Shown: positions 20,254 through 27,272, counted from the stretch's first letter. The stretch is 64,000 bases of DNA from SPDF01 sp963699825 (GCA_963699825.1 CAVOVI010000013.1:1-64000), one strand, 5' to 3'. Numbers and translations are program-made. Notes: generated by a model not told the origin, from the letters alone.

Positions 20254-21006
20254 TCACTTCTTCAGACCACTCCCGAAGAACGGGGGGGTCACGATGAGGA
20301 CCCCCAGTTCGACCCCCGCCCCCTGGGTCCCGTCGACCGCCGCTCCGTAGGAGAGAGCGGCCACAACTCTCGAGCTCTCCCACCGGACACCCGCCCGGTA
20401 TTGCGGCTTCGAAAAGGCCTCGCCCTCGGTGCCGAAGATCTCGCCGACGATTGCCGAGTGAGGGATGACCTTGTAGATCGCCAGGCGGCTCGAATAGGTG
20501 AAGCCCCATGCCGTCTCCTGGCTCGCCCCATAATCCCCGTTCACCAGGGTGCCCGGCAGGAGGTCCAGGGAAAGAGTGTTGTTGAACAAGGGAAAGGAGG
20601 CCGCCACGTTGAACCAGTAGGACTGGAACGAATTCGTGACGGTTCCCGCTGCCAGGTACGACGGATTCGCTCCCGTCCCCAGCGCGGCCGACCAGCCACC
20701 CGTCTTCGCCTTGTTCTCATACAGCGTGCGCTTGACGTAGAGTACCGCGGAGTAATGATCCAGGGTGTTGGCCTGCTCGTCCTCCTTGAAGAGCGTCGCC
20801 CCCAGATTGAATTCCCATCCGGGGAGCAACGCAACGACATTGATCAACGCCGCGTAGTACTGACCGTAGGTAGCGACGATCGTGGCCGACCCATGCGGGG
20901 CGGTCCAGTAGTTGTCCGAGTTCCACTGCTGGGCGTGGCAGTCATCGGCCGACAGAACGGTGAACAGGGCGACCAGTCCCATCGGGACGGCAAATCGTCG
21001 CGTCAC
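20254..21006 (-). CDS. Secreted/outer-membrane protein of unknown function
   Basis: 250 aa starting at GTG 21006 with GAGGGA upstream. A signal peptide (VPMGLVALFTVLSADDCHA) is followed by amphipathic strands with many aromatic residues (WTAPHGSATIVATYGQYYAALIN, SYWFNVAASFPLFNN) and a distal strand set, as in transporter- or phenol-degradation-type outer-membrane barrels. No catalytic motif is visible. The family was not identified with certainty. It lies in the cassette array between two weak attC remnants. Confidence 0.65.
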   Translation of the reverse strand: MTRRFAVPMGLVALFTVLSADDCHAQQWNSDNYWTAPHGSATIVATYGQYYAALINVVALLPGWEFNLGATLFKEDEQANTLDHYSAVLYVKRTLYENKAKTGGWSAALGTGANPSYLAAGTVTNSFQSYWFNVAASFPLFNNTLSLDLLPGTLVNGDYGASQETAWGFTYSSRLAIYKVIPHSAIVGEIFGTEGEAFSKPQYRAGVRWESSRVVAALSYGAAVDGTQGAGVELGVLIVTPPFFGSGLKK

Positions 21007-21162
21007 AGGTGTCCCTCGCAAGTGAAAGTCAGGCGCAGCATGTCGAGGATGTGATGTCCAACGGGGTCGACCTGAAGACGCCGTGAAAGCCCAACTTTGT
21101 CGACCGGTCCACGAGGAACGACTCCACCCGGGTTGCGGTGGAGCCGTACCTGTGGGCCGCGA

Positions 21163-21258
21163 GTCCAACCCTGACGACAGCGCGCCAGGCCTCCTCGAAG
21201 GAGGCCTTTGCATCAGCTTGGAACTCTGGTGTCCTGAATAAGCTGCTCACTGGTTAGG
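21163..21258 (-). repeat. Possible divergent attC site
   Basis: GTCCAAC (21163-21169) and GTTAGGA (21252-21258) could be the two cores. The right flank CTGCTCACTG resembles other attC sites. The middle contains a perfect 9-bp hairpin (AGGCCTCCT / AGGAGGCCT). Pairing of the outer arms is weak. Confidence 0.4.
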
Positions 21259-21355
21259 ATCAAACTCCCTGGGTTCGATCGATATCCGGTCCAGGCGGCC
21301 CGTGGGCAGTACCGGGAAGCGAATAGCCGTAACTTCTCGCGTTGGTGCGTCACGA

Positions 21356-23003
21356 TTAGTGTTTGTCGTCCACAGGAACACCGCCCGTAAATTCAGATGG
21401 CATACCAGTCGAGAACGTAGCATTCCACCTTTCTACCGAGATCGGCTCGAAACGCGGCTTGGCTTCTGGTGCAAACCGGATCGGCTGACCAGCAAAAACA
21501 GGAAGCAGCACATCGTCACGCACGGTCACCTGACCGTTGACGATCACGGCTTTCATGCCCGTTGAAGGGACAGCGCCCTTTTCGTAGGTTGAATTGTCCG
21601 TGAAGGTTTCGGGGTCAAACACCACGATATCGGCGACCATGCCGGTCTGCATGCGGCCGCGCTCTTGCATGAACTTCAGCCCCGTAGCGCCCATATGCTT
21701 GGCTGCGTTGTAGCTGAGGATTGACATCAGCTGCATCATCGGGATGTTGTGTTCGCGACCAAGTCGTATCGTTTTGCCTCGGGATCCAGCCGTGCGGGGG
21801 TGGGTGCCGCCAAGTGAGTCGAACGGGAAATCCCACGGGGCGAGGTACGGCTCGGCACCAACCGCATCGCTGGCCATGGTCACGCCCTTCAGGGTAAGCC
21901 ACTTCCACTCCTCTGCCTCGGGCATCTTGAAAATCACGATCGGTCTGGTCGGTTCGGATGCGACGGTGGCCTTGTAGGTCTCCAGGGTATAGTACTCACC
22001 CGTGACCGGATCAAGCATGGTATCTTCATAGCGATTACCCATTTTATCGATCCAGCACCTGAGGCTCTAGAAACTCGGCATTAATCGTGGTGGAACCCGC
22101 TGCGTAGGGATAGATTTCACCCCAGATGTTGAATCCGTGCTCCTGAAGGCTGGTGATCATTTCTTGCGTAAGGCGCCAACCGGGGTTGTTGAAGTGCTCG
22201 ACGAACGCCGGGGCGCCAAGCGCCACGGCGTTGGCAACAAGTTCCTGCGCGCCATTATTCTCTTCTGTGTCGTTGCCAAGCGTATAGCGTGTATGCGCGC
22301 CGGTCGGGCGGCCATAGCGTGCGCCGACTTTCTGCACCTCGAACATCTCGCGTGAAGAGACGCCCTGTCTCATGTAGCCCACGGTGCTGCCGATGCCGGG
22401 GGCACCAGCCTGCAGGCCCTTGTCAATCTCTTGGAGAATTGCGTTGCCCTGTTCCAGGGTTGGACGCGTTTGGCTCCAGCCCGTTTTCGCCCGGGTTACG
22501 AAAGCGCCCAGGGGGCCATTGATCAGGTAATCGGCGCCGTCTGACCCGTCGATGAACATCGCGCGGGCGAACTCGTGGCTGACCGCGCAGCCATAGTTGG
22601 CCTGGGTCACGCCGGCGCGCGCTTCGTACCAGGCCGCGACATAGGATCCCGCGCAGCCCATCTCGAAATCCATGCTGCTGGTCAGCCCGTCGCGCAACCC
22701 GAGGGAATAGCCGATCGGCGCTTGAAAGTGGAAATGGGTGTCGATGAAACCGGGCGCCACCACCATGCCTTTTGCATCGATGGTTTCGCGACCAGTAATG
22801 GTCTTTGTGGTAATCGTGGCGATACGGCCGTCCTTGATACCGACATTGCGTACGCCATCAAAGTTGGTCTCCGGGTCCATAACCCGCCCGTTGAGAATGA
22901 CGACGTCATAGCCCTGGGCCACGGCGATCTGCGCGCCCGTCATGAGCCCGACGATGACCGCTGCCGCGGCGACGATCGTCGAGAACTTCACTTTCTGCTT
23001 CAT
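21356..23003 (-). CDS. D-aminoacylase-like amidohydrolase, single frameshift
   Basis: Periplasmic metal-dependent amidohydrolase, ~548 aa in two frames. The signal peptide ends near AVAQG; then come YDVVILNGRVMDPETNFDG, the metal motif GFIDTHFHFQ, a barrel, and the late DFPFDSLGGTHPRT and NAAKHMGATG stretches of N-acyl-D-amino-acid deacylases. Near 22048 one extra base in GATCGAT turns VLDDKMGNRY into VLDR-stop; removing it restores one frame. Base composition is less GC-rich than surrounding chromosome, consistent with a captured cassette. Good AGGGAAG site before ATG 23003. Confidence 0.8.
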
Positions 23004-23139
23004 GGTTACTTCCCTTTCCCTGGTCTTGTTTGCGGTTGGTCGTCGAGCCGATGACCTTCAATCACCAGATTGACGCTGAGTAGCGCGCGAGCGCCGTCCG
23101 CCGCAACCGGTTGTCAGGCCATGAGTGCGTCGCGGCCAT

Positions 23140-23204
23140 TCGGGGGCATCTCGCGGCTGCCGCCGCAAGAGCGCGCCCTCGCCAGCTGCATGCGCTGGTT
23201 AGGT
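23140..23204 (-). repeat. attC site, intact on one side
   Basis: GTTAGGT (23198-23204) and the preceding ~55 bp (GCGGCTGCCGC through AGCGCGCCCTCG to GCCAGCTGCATGCGCTG) match the right half of the intact attC sites. The other core, expected toward 23080, is not recognisable. Confidence 0.75.
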
Positions 23205-23208
23205 GGCA

Positions 23209-23469
23209 TCAAGCTCGGTACACGTCCCGCCGATGTCCAATCTTCACCACCATGATCCGCAGGACTTGATCCTCGATTTCGTAGAGAATGCGGTAATCCC
23301 CCTGGCGAACCCGGTACCGGTCTTGGCCCGAGAGCTTTTCGGCACCCACCGGGCGCGGATCGACGGCCAGGGCTTGAATGCGCGCAATAATACGCCCCCG
23401 ATCCTTCGGGGGCAGTTGAGTCAGCTCTTTGGCGGCGGACCGCTTGATCTCGATGCTATAACTTGCCAC
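23209..23469 (-). CDS. RelE/ParE-family toxin
   Basis: 86-aa toxin of the RelE/ParE fold. MASYSIEIKRSAAKELTQLP, KDRGRIIARIQALA and YRVRQGDYRILYEIEDQVL followed by RIMVVKIGHRRDVYR are strong family features. It would cleave mRNA on ribosomes or block gyrase, depending on subgroup. It overlaps the antitoxin by 14 bp and ends 5 bp before the attC core, so toxin and antitoxin fill one cassette. Confidence 0.92.
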   Translation of the reverse strand: MASYSIEIKRSAAKELTQLPPKDRGRIIARIQALAVDPRPVGAEKLSGQDRYRVRQGDYRILYEIEDQVLRIMVVKIGHRRDVYRA

Positions 23470-23686
23470 GCCGCTTCAGATCCTTGAGGACATCCTCGAA
23501 GGCCAGCGACGGCTCCTTGGCCCGTGCCGCGAAGGCCGCCAAGTCCTCGGCATCCTCGGCCAGGCTCGCCCGAATGGCGGCGTTGACGAGGTCGGAGACG
23601 CTCCGCTCGGTGGAGGCAGCCTTGATTCGCAGCGCTCGATGGAGCGTGGGGTCGAAATAGACGGTTGCGCGCTTCTGGGTAGCCAT
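23456..23686 (-). CDS. CopG/ribbon-helix-helix antitoxin
   Basis: 76 aa. Residues ~5-45 (KRATVYFDPTLHRALRIKAA, then ERSVSDLVNAAIRASL) form a ribbon-helix-helix DNA-binding domain; the tail (AFEDVLKDLKRRGKL) would wrap the RelE toxin encoded just downstream. It should repress its own promoter. A TGACGTnAnGACGTCA-like repeat just upstream, at 23703-23727, is a possible operator. Confidence 0.88.
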   Translation of the reverse strand: MATQKRATVYFDPTLHRALRIKAASTERSVSDLVNAAIRASLAEDAEDLAAFAARAKEPSLAFEDVLKDLKRRGKL

Positions 23687-23740
23687 GAAGGGAAGATACC
23701 GCTGTGACGTTATGACGTCAAGACGTCACTTGGCGATGCC

Positions 23741-23811
23741 ACCTAACGAATGGCGCATCAGCTGCCGCAGATGGAATGCGTGCCCTCGCCTGCTGCATGC
23801 GCTGGTCCGGC
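23741..23811 (-). repeat. attC site with a degraded core
   Basis: ACCTAAC (23741-23747) with GAATGGCGCATCAGCTG is intact. The partner arm TGCTGCATGCGCTG is present, but the far core reads GTCCGGC (23805-23811) instead of GTTRRRY. The site is 71 bp, shorter than the 128-132 bp copies. Confidence 0.8.
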
Positions 23812-23930
23812 GGCTCCGGAAGACCCCTCTATTCCCTCTACTCACCGCGTCACAGACGAGCGACGAGGCACACCGCCATGATGGGCGTTGTGCACGCGCA
23901 CGTGTGAAGCGTATGACTTGCCAAGCACCT

Positions 23931-24140
23931 TCACCCGCCAGCCTCTCCACCGCCACCCCGCGCCACGATGCGGATGATCCCTGTGATGACACCGCCAACC
24001 GTTACGAGCGAACCAGCGTAGAGCGCGAGCCTGCTGGGGTGGTAGTAGCCGTAGGCTATCGCTAGTACGCCAATCAAGAGCACGACTGCTAGGCTAAGCA
24101 GGCCGCGCGTGACGCGCTGGGCCTGAATTGGCACTGGCAT
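23931..24140 (-). CDS. Small two-helix membrane protein in a cassette
   Basis: 69 aa with two membrane segments (LLSLAVVLLIGVLAIAYGY and LYAGSLVTVGGVITGIIRIV), a short polar loop and a glycine-rich tail. No family was recognised. It is the only plausible gene in its cassette, beginning about 35 bp after the attC core at 24175, the usual position. About 120 bp between its stop and the next attC hold nothing recognisable. Confidence 0.55.
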   Translation of the reverse strand: MPVPIQAQRVTRGLLSLAVVLLIGVLAIAYGYYHPSRLALYAGSLVTVGGVITGIIRIVARGGGGEAGG

Positions 24141-24174
24141 GTTCTGCCCTCCTCCATCTGGGCAAGATAAGACC

Positions 24175-24306
24175 GCCCAACGAACGTACTGCGCATCAGC
24201 TGCGAGGGCGCTCGCGGCAGCCGCCGCGCGACCTCGCAGTCAGTATAAAGCGCGGCGGCTGCCGCAGATAGAGCGCGCCCTCGTCTGCTGCATGCGCTGG
24301 TTAGAC
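24175..24306 (-). repeat. Intact attC site (132 bp)
   Basis: Cores GCCCAAC (24175-24181) and GTTAGAC (24300-24306) bound two arms that pair with one bulged base (GCGCAT-CAGCTG type arm against a CTGCATGCGC arm), plus a central GCGGCAGCCGCCGCGC / GCGCGGCGGCTGCCGC palindrome. It is nearly identical to the site at 25118. Confidence 0.92.
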
Positions 24307-24313
24307 AGCGCGG

Positions 24314-24718
24314 TCACTCGGAACGGCGCACGAGCTCCCAAAACCCCCTCGGCGACAGTACAGGCAGCGGCACCGTGCCGTGGAGGACCAGAAGATCCTG
24401 GTCGCCTGTGACGAGGACTTCTGCCCCACCCGCCAACGCCGATGCCAGCACCCAGAGGTCGTCTGGATCGCGCACTTGCACATCGGGCGGGGTCTTGGGG
24501 CGGGGAATGATCGTTTGATCCCGGAGCAACTGCAGCACCAGCCCCACCTGCGCGGTCGGCACTCCCATTCGCTTGTGGAGCACGCGCTCAAGCTCGGCGA
24601 GATTGAGCTCGCCGGTGAGGAGCTCATGTTCGGTGAGGATGAGGCGGACGACATCGGCACTGAGGCCCCGCGTCGTGAAGGCCGAAACAAGGACATTGGT
24701 GTCGACGAAGACCTTCAT
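24314..24718 (-). CDS. PIN-domain ribonuclease toxin (VapC-like)
   Basis: 134-aa PIN domain. The acidic active-site positions are readable: D6 in VFVDTNVLVSAF, E41 region in NLAELERVL, D84-D86 in VRDPDDLWVLASA and D106 in VTGDQDLL. Such toxins cut tRNA or rRNA. The gene overlaps its antitoxin by 4 bp (ATGA) and stops 8 bp before an intact attC, so it is a complete cassette with the partner. Confidence 0.9.
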   Translation of the reverse strand: MKVFVDTNVLVSAFTTRGLSADVVRLILTEHELLTGELNLAELERVLHKRMGVPTAQVGLVLQLLRDQTIIPRPKTPPDVQVRDPDDLWVLASALAGGAEVLVTGDQDLLVLHGTVPLPVLSPRGFWELVRRSE

Positions 24719-24930
24719 GAGACGTCGCGGAACACATCCTCGTCGGTCAGCAGCCCGCGGGCCTCGGCGAAGGGCATGAGTTGCCGCCGGGCCTCGTCAA
24801 ACCGGAGGATCGCCAGCTGGCGGCGCAAGGCGTCCCGGACCAGGTCCGAGCGGGTGCGGCCCAGGCGCTTGCTGAGGCGGTCGAGCTGGCGCTGGAGGGC
24901 GGGGTCGAGGCGAATCGTGACGGTTGCCAT
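24715..24930 (-). CDS. Ribbon-helix-helix antitoxin paired with the PIN toxin
   Basis: 71 aa. MATVTIRLDPALQRQLDRLS followed by RTRSDLVRDALRRQLA is a CopG-like DNA-binding domain; the remaining tail (DEARRQLMPFAEARGLL) should bind the toxin. ATG 24930 was chosen over a longer upstream reading because the domain starts there. The AT-rich stretch GTAAGACAATGTAATACGGG just upstream could be its promoter/operator. Confidence 0.85.
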   Translation of the reverse strand: MATVTIRLDPALQRQLDRLSKRLGRTRSDLVRDALRRQLAILRFDEARRQLMPFAEARGLLTDEDVFRDVS

Positions 24931-24985
24931 GTAAGACAATGTAATACGGGAAGGTAAATCGGTCAAGCGAGGGGTTCCGCGCTGT

Positions 24986-25096
24986 CTAACGTGCTGCGCT
25001 TCTGCGGCGGGGCCCGCCGCTCGCCGCGACTGCAAACATGCAGGCGAGGAGCACGAGGGCACAGCCGAACAATGCGCGCGTGATGATGGGTCGCAT
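24986..25096 (-). CDS. 36-aa hydrophobic peptide ORF in a tiny cassette
   Basis: Between core GTCTAAC (24984-24990) and the attC at 25118 the only minus-strand ORF encodes 36 aa with a hydrophobic helix (ALFGCALVLLACMFAVAAS) flanked by arginines. Its TAG stop lies inside the core site. It could be a short membrane peptide or chance. The cassette's own attC is not complete; only the R' core remains. Confidence 0.3.
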   Translation of the reverse strand: MRPIITRALFGCALVLLACMFAVAASGGPRRRSAAR

Positions 25097-25117
25097 GGCA
25101 TTGAATCCTGAGCTGCT

Positions 25118-25245
25118 ACCTAACGAATGGCGCATCAGCTGCGAGGGCGCTCGCGGCAGCCGCCGCGCGACCTCGCAGTCAGTATAAAGCGCGGCGGCTG
25201 CCGCAGATAGAGCGCGCCCTCGACAGCTGCATGCGCTGGTTAGGT
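25118..25245 (-). repeat. Intact attC site (128 bp)
   Basis: Cores ACCTAAC (25118-25124) and GTTAGGT (25239-25245). Arms GCGCATCAGCTG and CAGCTGCATGCGC pair with a single bulged C on the plus strand; the centre has a GC-rich palindrome and a TATAAAGCGCG loop. This is the attC closest to intI. Confidence 0.93.
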
Positions 25246-25251
25246 TGCACC

Positions 25252-25280
25252 TTGACAATATGCCAGATATGACATATTGT
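25252..25280 (+). promoter_or_regulatory. Promoter and operator of the HigBA-like module
   Basis: TTGACA (25252-25257) and a CATATT-like -10 lie just before the toxin ATG. An inverted repeat, ACAATATGCC (25255-25264) and GACATATTGT (25271-25280), overlaps them and is the likely site of autorepression. This stretch is the most AT-rich in the cassette. Confidence 0.6.
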
Positions 25281-25285
25281 GTCGT

Positions 25286-25630
25286 ATGGCCCCTAGCGAC
25301 AAGCCCCTCATCTGGCTCCGGGGAGAGGTGAAGTCCCCTCCGTTTTCCCCGCCGGCGCGTCTGGAGGCGGGCTTCCTGCTCCGGCAGCTCCAAGGTGGGG
25401 CAAAATTGAGCCTTCCGCACTCTCGGCCCATGCCAGCGATCGGGCCCCGGTGCCACGAACTGCGGATCCCGGATGAGAAAGTCACTTGGCGGATCATCTA
25501 CCGCCTCGATGCGGATGCCATCGTGCTTGCCGATGTGTTCGCCAAGAAGACGCAGGCCACTCCCAAGCACGTGATCGCGGCCTGCCAGCGTCGCCTACGG
25601 ATGTACGACGAAACGGTCTCGGAGGAATGA
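25286..25630 (+). CDS. HigB/Gp49-like RelE-superfamily toxin
   Basis: 114 aa. The core stretch WLRGEVKSPPFSPPARLEAGFLLRQLQ, then GPRCHELRIPDEKVTWRIIYRLDADAIVLADVFAKKT, is typical of the phage-derived Gp49-like (HigB) group, which cleaves mRNA at the ribosome. ATG 25286 is preferred over an upstream TTG because it follows the operator. Unlike most cassette genes it is on the plus strand, reading toward intI with its own promoter. Confidence 0.9.
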   Translation: MAPSDKPLIWLRGEVKSPPFSPPARLEAGFLLRQLQGGAKLSLPHSRPMPAIGPRCHELRIPDEKVTWRIIYRLDADAIVLADVFAKKTQATPKHVIAACQRRLRMYDETVSEE

Positions 25631-25965
25631 TGAAGACAACGAAGCGCGCCAAACTGCAGGCAGCGGGTTGGGCCGTTGGGGATGCGGCCGACTTCCTCGA
25701 TCTCAGCCCCGCCGAAGCGGCGTATGTGGAGCTGAAGCTCTCGCTGAGCCAGGCGTTGCGTCGCTGGCGCTCCACCCGCAAGCTCACCCAGACGGAACTC
25801 GCCAAGCGGCTGGGCTCCAGCCAATCGCGGGTGGCCAAGATGGAGGCCGGCGATCCGACGGTGTCGGCGGATCTGCTTCTGCGCTCGCTGTTGGCGCTCG
25901 GGGCGACCTCGAAGGATATCGCGTCCAGCTTGACGACCCCGCGGCGCAAGGCTGGTGCAACCTAA
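25630..25965 (+). CDS. HigA/Xre-family antitoxin
   Basis: 111 aa with a helix-turn-helix at ~60-100 (LRRWRSTRKLTQTELAKRLGSSQSRVAKMEAGDPTVS). ATG 25630 overlaps the toxin stop by one base (TGATG) behind a GGAGGA site, so both are co-translated. It should neutralise the toxin and repress the promoter at 25252. Its TAA stop lies inside the ACCTAAC core at 25960-25966, i.e. at the integration point next to intI. Confidence 0.9.
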   Translation: MKTTKRAKLQAAGWAVGDAADFLDLSPAEAAYVELKLSLSQALRRWRSTRKLTQTELAKRLGSSQSRVAKMEAGDPTVSADLLLRSLLALGATSKDIASSLTTPRRKAGAT

Positions 25966-26022
25966 CGTGAATTCGACGGCGGAGGGGTACCTCCGCCTCA
26001 ACTCTAGTCTATATCTCGCAGC
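25960..26022 (-). other. Probable attI region
   Basis: Between the first cassette and the intI stop there are 63 bp with a single core site (GTTAGGT on the minus strand, 25960-25966) and no partner arm, as expected for attI. A hairpin lies at 25978-25997. Location 3' of intI is unlike class 1 integrons but fits the reversed type. No convincing cassette promoter was found here. Confidence 0.65.
25978..25997. terminator. Hairpin between the antitoxin and intI
   Basis: Perfect 8-bp stem GGCGGAGG / CCTCCGCC with a 4-base loop, between convergent genes. It could end both transcripts, or be part of attI. No T-run follows. Confidence 0.45.
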
Positions 26023-27051
26023 CTAATCCGGAAAGACTGCGGGGCGGGGCAGGGCGTTCCCCAGCCGGTCCGCTGGGCTCTTCACGCCACGGCCCCCCTT
26101 CAACAGCACATGGGTGTAGATCATCGTCGTGCTGACGTCCCGGTGGCCCAACAATTCCTGGACCGTCCGGATGTCCGAGCCGGATTCCAGGAGGTGGGTG
26201 GCGAACGAGTGCCGAAATGTATGGCAACTCGCCTTCTTCCCCACCCCCGACGCCCGGACCGCCTCGGCCACGGCCCGCTGCACCGCGGAGGGATGGAGGT
26301 GGTGCCGGCGCAGCTCCCCGGTGGATGGATCGGCGTACTGCTGCCGAGCCGGGAAGATCCACTGCCAGGGCCAGCTTCGGTCCGCCCTCGGGTACTTCTG
26401 CGCCAGCGCCCCCGGCAGAACGACCGAGCCGGTCCCCATTCGCAACGCGTTGTCATGCAATGTTTTGACTCGGGTCAGATGGTCGGCGAGCAGACCCGCC
26501 GCCGACTCCGGTAACACCGTCACCCGGTCCTTCTGCCCTTTCCCCCTCCGGATCCTGATCTCGTATCGCACCAGATCCACGTCCTTCACCCGCAACTCCA
26601 GGCACTCCATCAGCCGCATGCCGCTCCCATACAACAGCAGCCCGATGAGATGATAGACCCCCCGTAGTTCCGCCAGGACCCGCACCACCTCCGACACATC
26701 CAGCACCACCGGGATTCGCGTCGGCCCCCTCGCCCTCGGCACCAGGTTCCCCAGCCGGAGCGGCCGCCCCAGCACCTCCCGGTACAGAAAGACCAGCGCG
26801 GCCTGCGCCTGCACCTGTGTCGAAATCGCAACCCGCCGCTCCTCGGCGAGCCAGGTCAGGAACGCCGCCACCTCCCGCTCCCCCATCTCCGCAGGGTTCC
26901 GCAGCCGATGGAATCGCACGAATCGAATCACCCATCCCCGATATGCCTGCGCCGTCCGCAGGCTATACCGGCCCAGGCGCAGCTTAGACTGCAGTCTCTG
27001 CAGTAGTCCCGTATTCGACTGCGACTCTCGGCCCGGATTGGAAACAGTCAT
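26023..27051 (-). CDS. intI: Integron integrase (tyrosine recombinase)
   Basis: 342-aa, intact. It recombines attC with attI. An N-terminal SAM-like core-binding domain (~10-105) precedes the catalytic domain. R146 (GSGMRLME), a lysine near 171 (RRGKGQKDR), H277 and R280 (HTFRHSFATHL), H303 (GHRDVSTTM) and nucleophile Y312 are present. Between them, about 220-260, is the extra integron-specific stretch (YPRADRSWPWQWIFPARQ, then LRRHHLHPSAVQRA) that separates IntI from XerC/D. Minus strand, reading toward the array. A hairpin covers the start codon. Confidence 0.95.
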   Translation of the reverse strand: MTVSNPGRESQSNTGLLQRLQSKLRLGRYSLRTAQAYRGWVIRFVRFHRLRNPAEMGEREVAAFLTWLAEERRVAISTQVQAQAALVFLYREVLGRPLRLGNLVPRARGPTRIPVVLDVSEVVRVLAELRGVYHLIGLLLYGSGMRLMECLELRVKDVDLVRYEIRIRRGKGQKDRVTVLPESAAGLLADHLTRVKTLHDNALRMGTGSVVLPGALAQKYPRADRSWPWQWIFPARQQYADPSTGELRRHHLHPSAVQRAVAEAVRASGVGKKASCHTFRHSFATHLLESGSDIRTVQELLGHRDVSTTMIYTHVLLKGGRGVKSPADRLGNALPRPAVFPD

Positions 27052-27075
27052 CCCCCACCCTAATGGCTGGGGGAT
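27050..27075 (-). promoter_or_regulatory. Inverted repeat over the intI start codon
   Basis: ATCCCCCA (27050-27057) and TGGGGGAT (27068-27075) form a perfect 8-bp stem that includes two bases of the intI ATG (27049-27051) and the G-run that would be its ribosome site. It could mask translation initiation. No LexA box was seen. Confidence 0.45.
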
Positions 27076-27118
27076 ACATGCTCGTCACCGAAAAAGCGCG
27101 CGACACCCTCCAGACGTT

Positions 27119-27160
27119 CCCCCTCTCCACATGGTGGAGAGGGGGACAGGGGGTGAGGTG
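27119..27160. repeat. Dispersed palindromic repeat, family A
   Basis: CCCCTCTCCACATGGTGGAG followed by AGGGGGACAGGGGGTGAGGTG. Other copies are at 27781, 31412, 42991 (the longest palindrome) and, partial, 43497. All are intergenic. Confidence 0.85.
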
Positions 27161-27184
27161 GATGAAGGGTGGGGAAGCAGGACT

Positions 27185-27272
27185 ACAAACATGGACCCCG
27201 GCTTTCGCCGGGGTGACGGCCAAGGCGTCGCTTCAGCGACATCAGCCGAGCCGCGGCTTGAGCCGCGACTCC
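27185..27272. repeat. Dispersed repeats, families B and C; rest of the gap before 27445
   Basis: Family B: a GACCCCGGCTTTCGCCGGGG hairpin with GTGACGG, also at 31378, 39660, 52488 and 59330. Family C: GCGACATCAGCCGAGCCGCG followed by GCTTGAGCCGCGACTC, also at 31309. The remaining ~170 bp up to the gene at 27445 show no gene; they should hold its promoter. Confidence 0.8.

Larger units (their letters stand above)
16060..27075 (-). mobile_element. Reversed-orientation chromosomal integron
   Basis: An IntI-type integrase (26023-27051) is followed on its 3' side by at least seven cassettes separated by attC-like imperfect palindromes. Most cassette genes lie on the minus strand, the same direction as intI. 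The full sites at 24175 and 25118 are nearly identical over ~125 bp, and the one at 16782 is closely related, which is the signature of a sedentary chromosomal integron that generates its own cassette ends. Sites decay with distance from intI. Array polarity is inferred from gene direction, the attI core beside intI and the bulged base in the arm that would be L''. Confidence 0.88.

Noticed and set aside
21029..21250. 73-aa minus-strand ORF in the cassette array
   Set aside because: Its GTG start lies inside an attC-like arm (CCTAACCAGTGAGCAGC), it has no ribosome site and overlaps the putative attC hairpin. A real small cassette gene cannot be excluded, but support is too weak.
22044..22050. 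TAA readthrough or programmed frameshift joining the two amidohydrolase parts
   Set aside because: No slippery sequence or downstream stem was seen; a single inserted base in GATCGAT explains it more simply.
16060..25245. Repeated ~130-bp units taken as CRISPR or REP elements
   Set aside because: Spacing is irregular (0.2-2 kb), units carry GTTRRRY/RYYYAAC cores and a bulged stem, and an IntI gene is adjacent, so they are attC sites.
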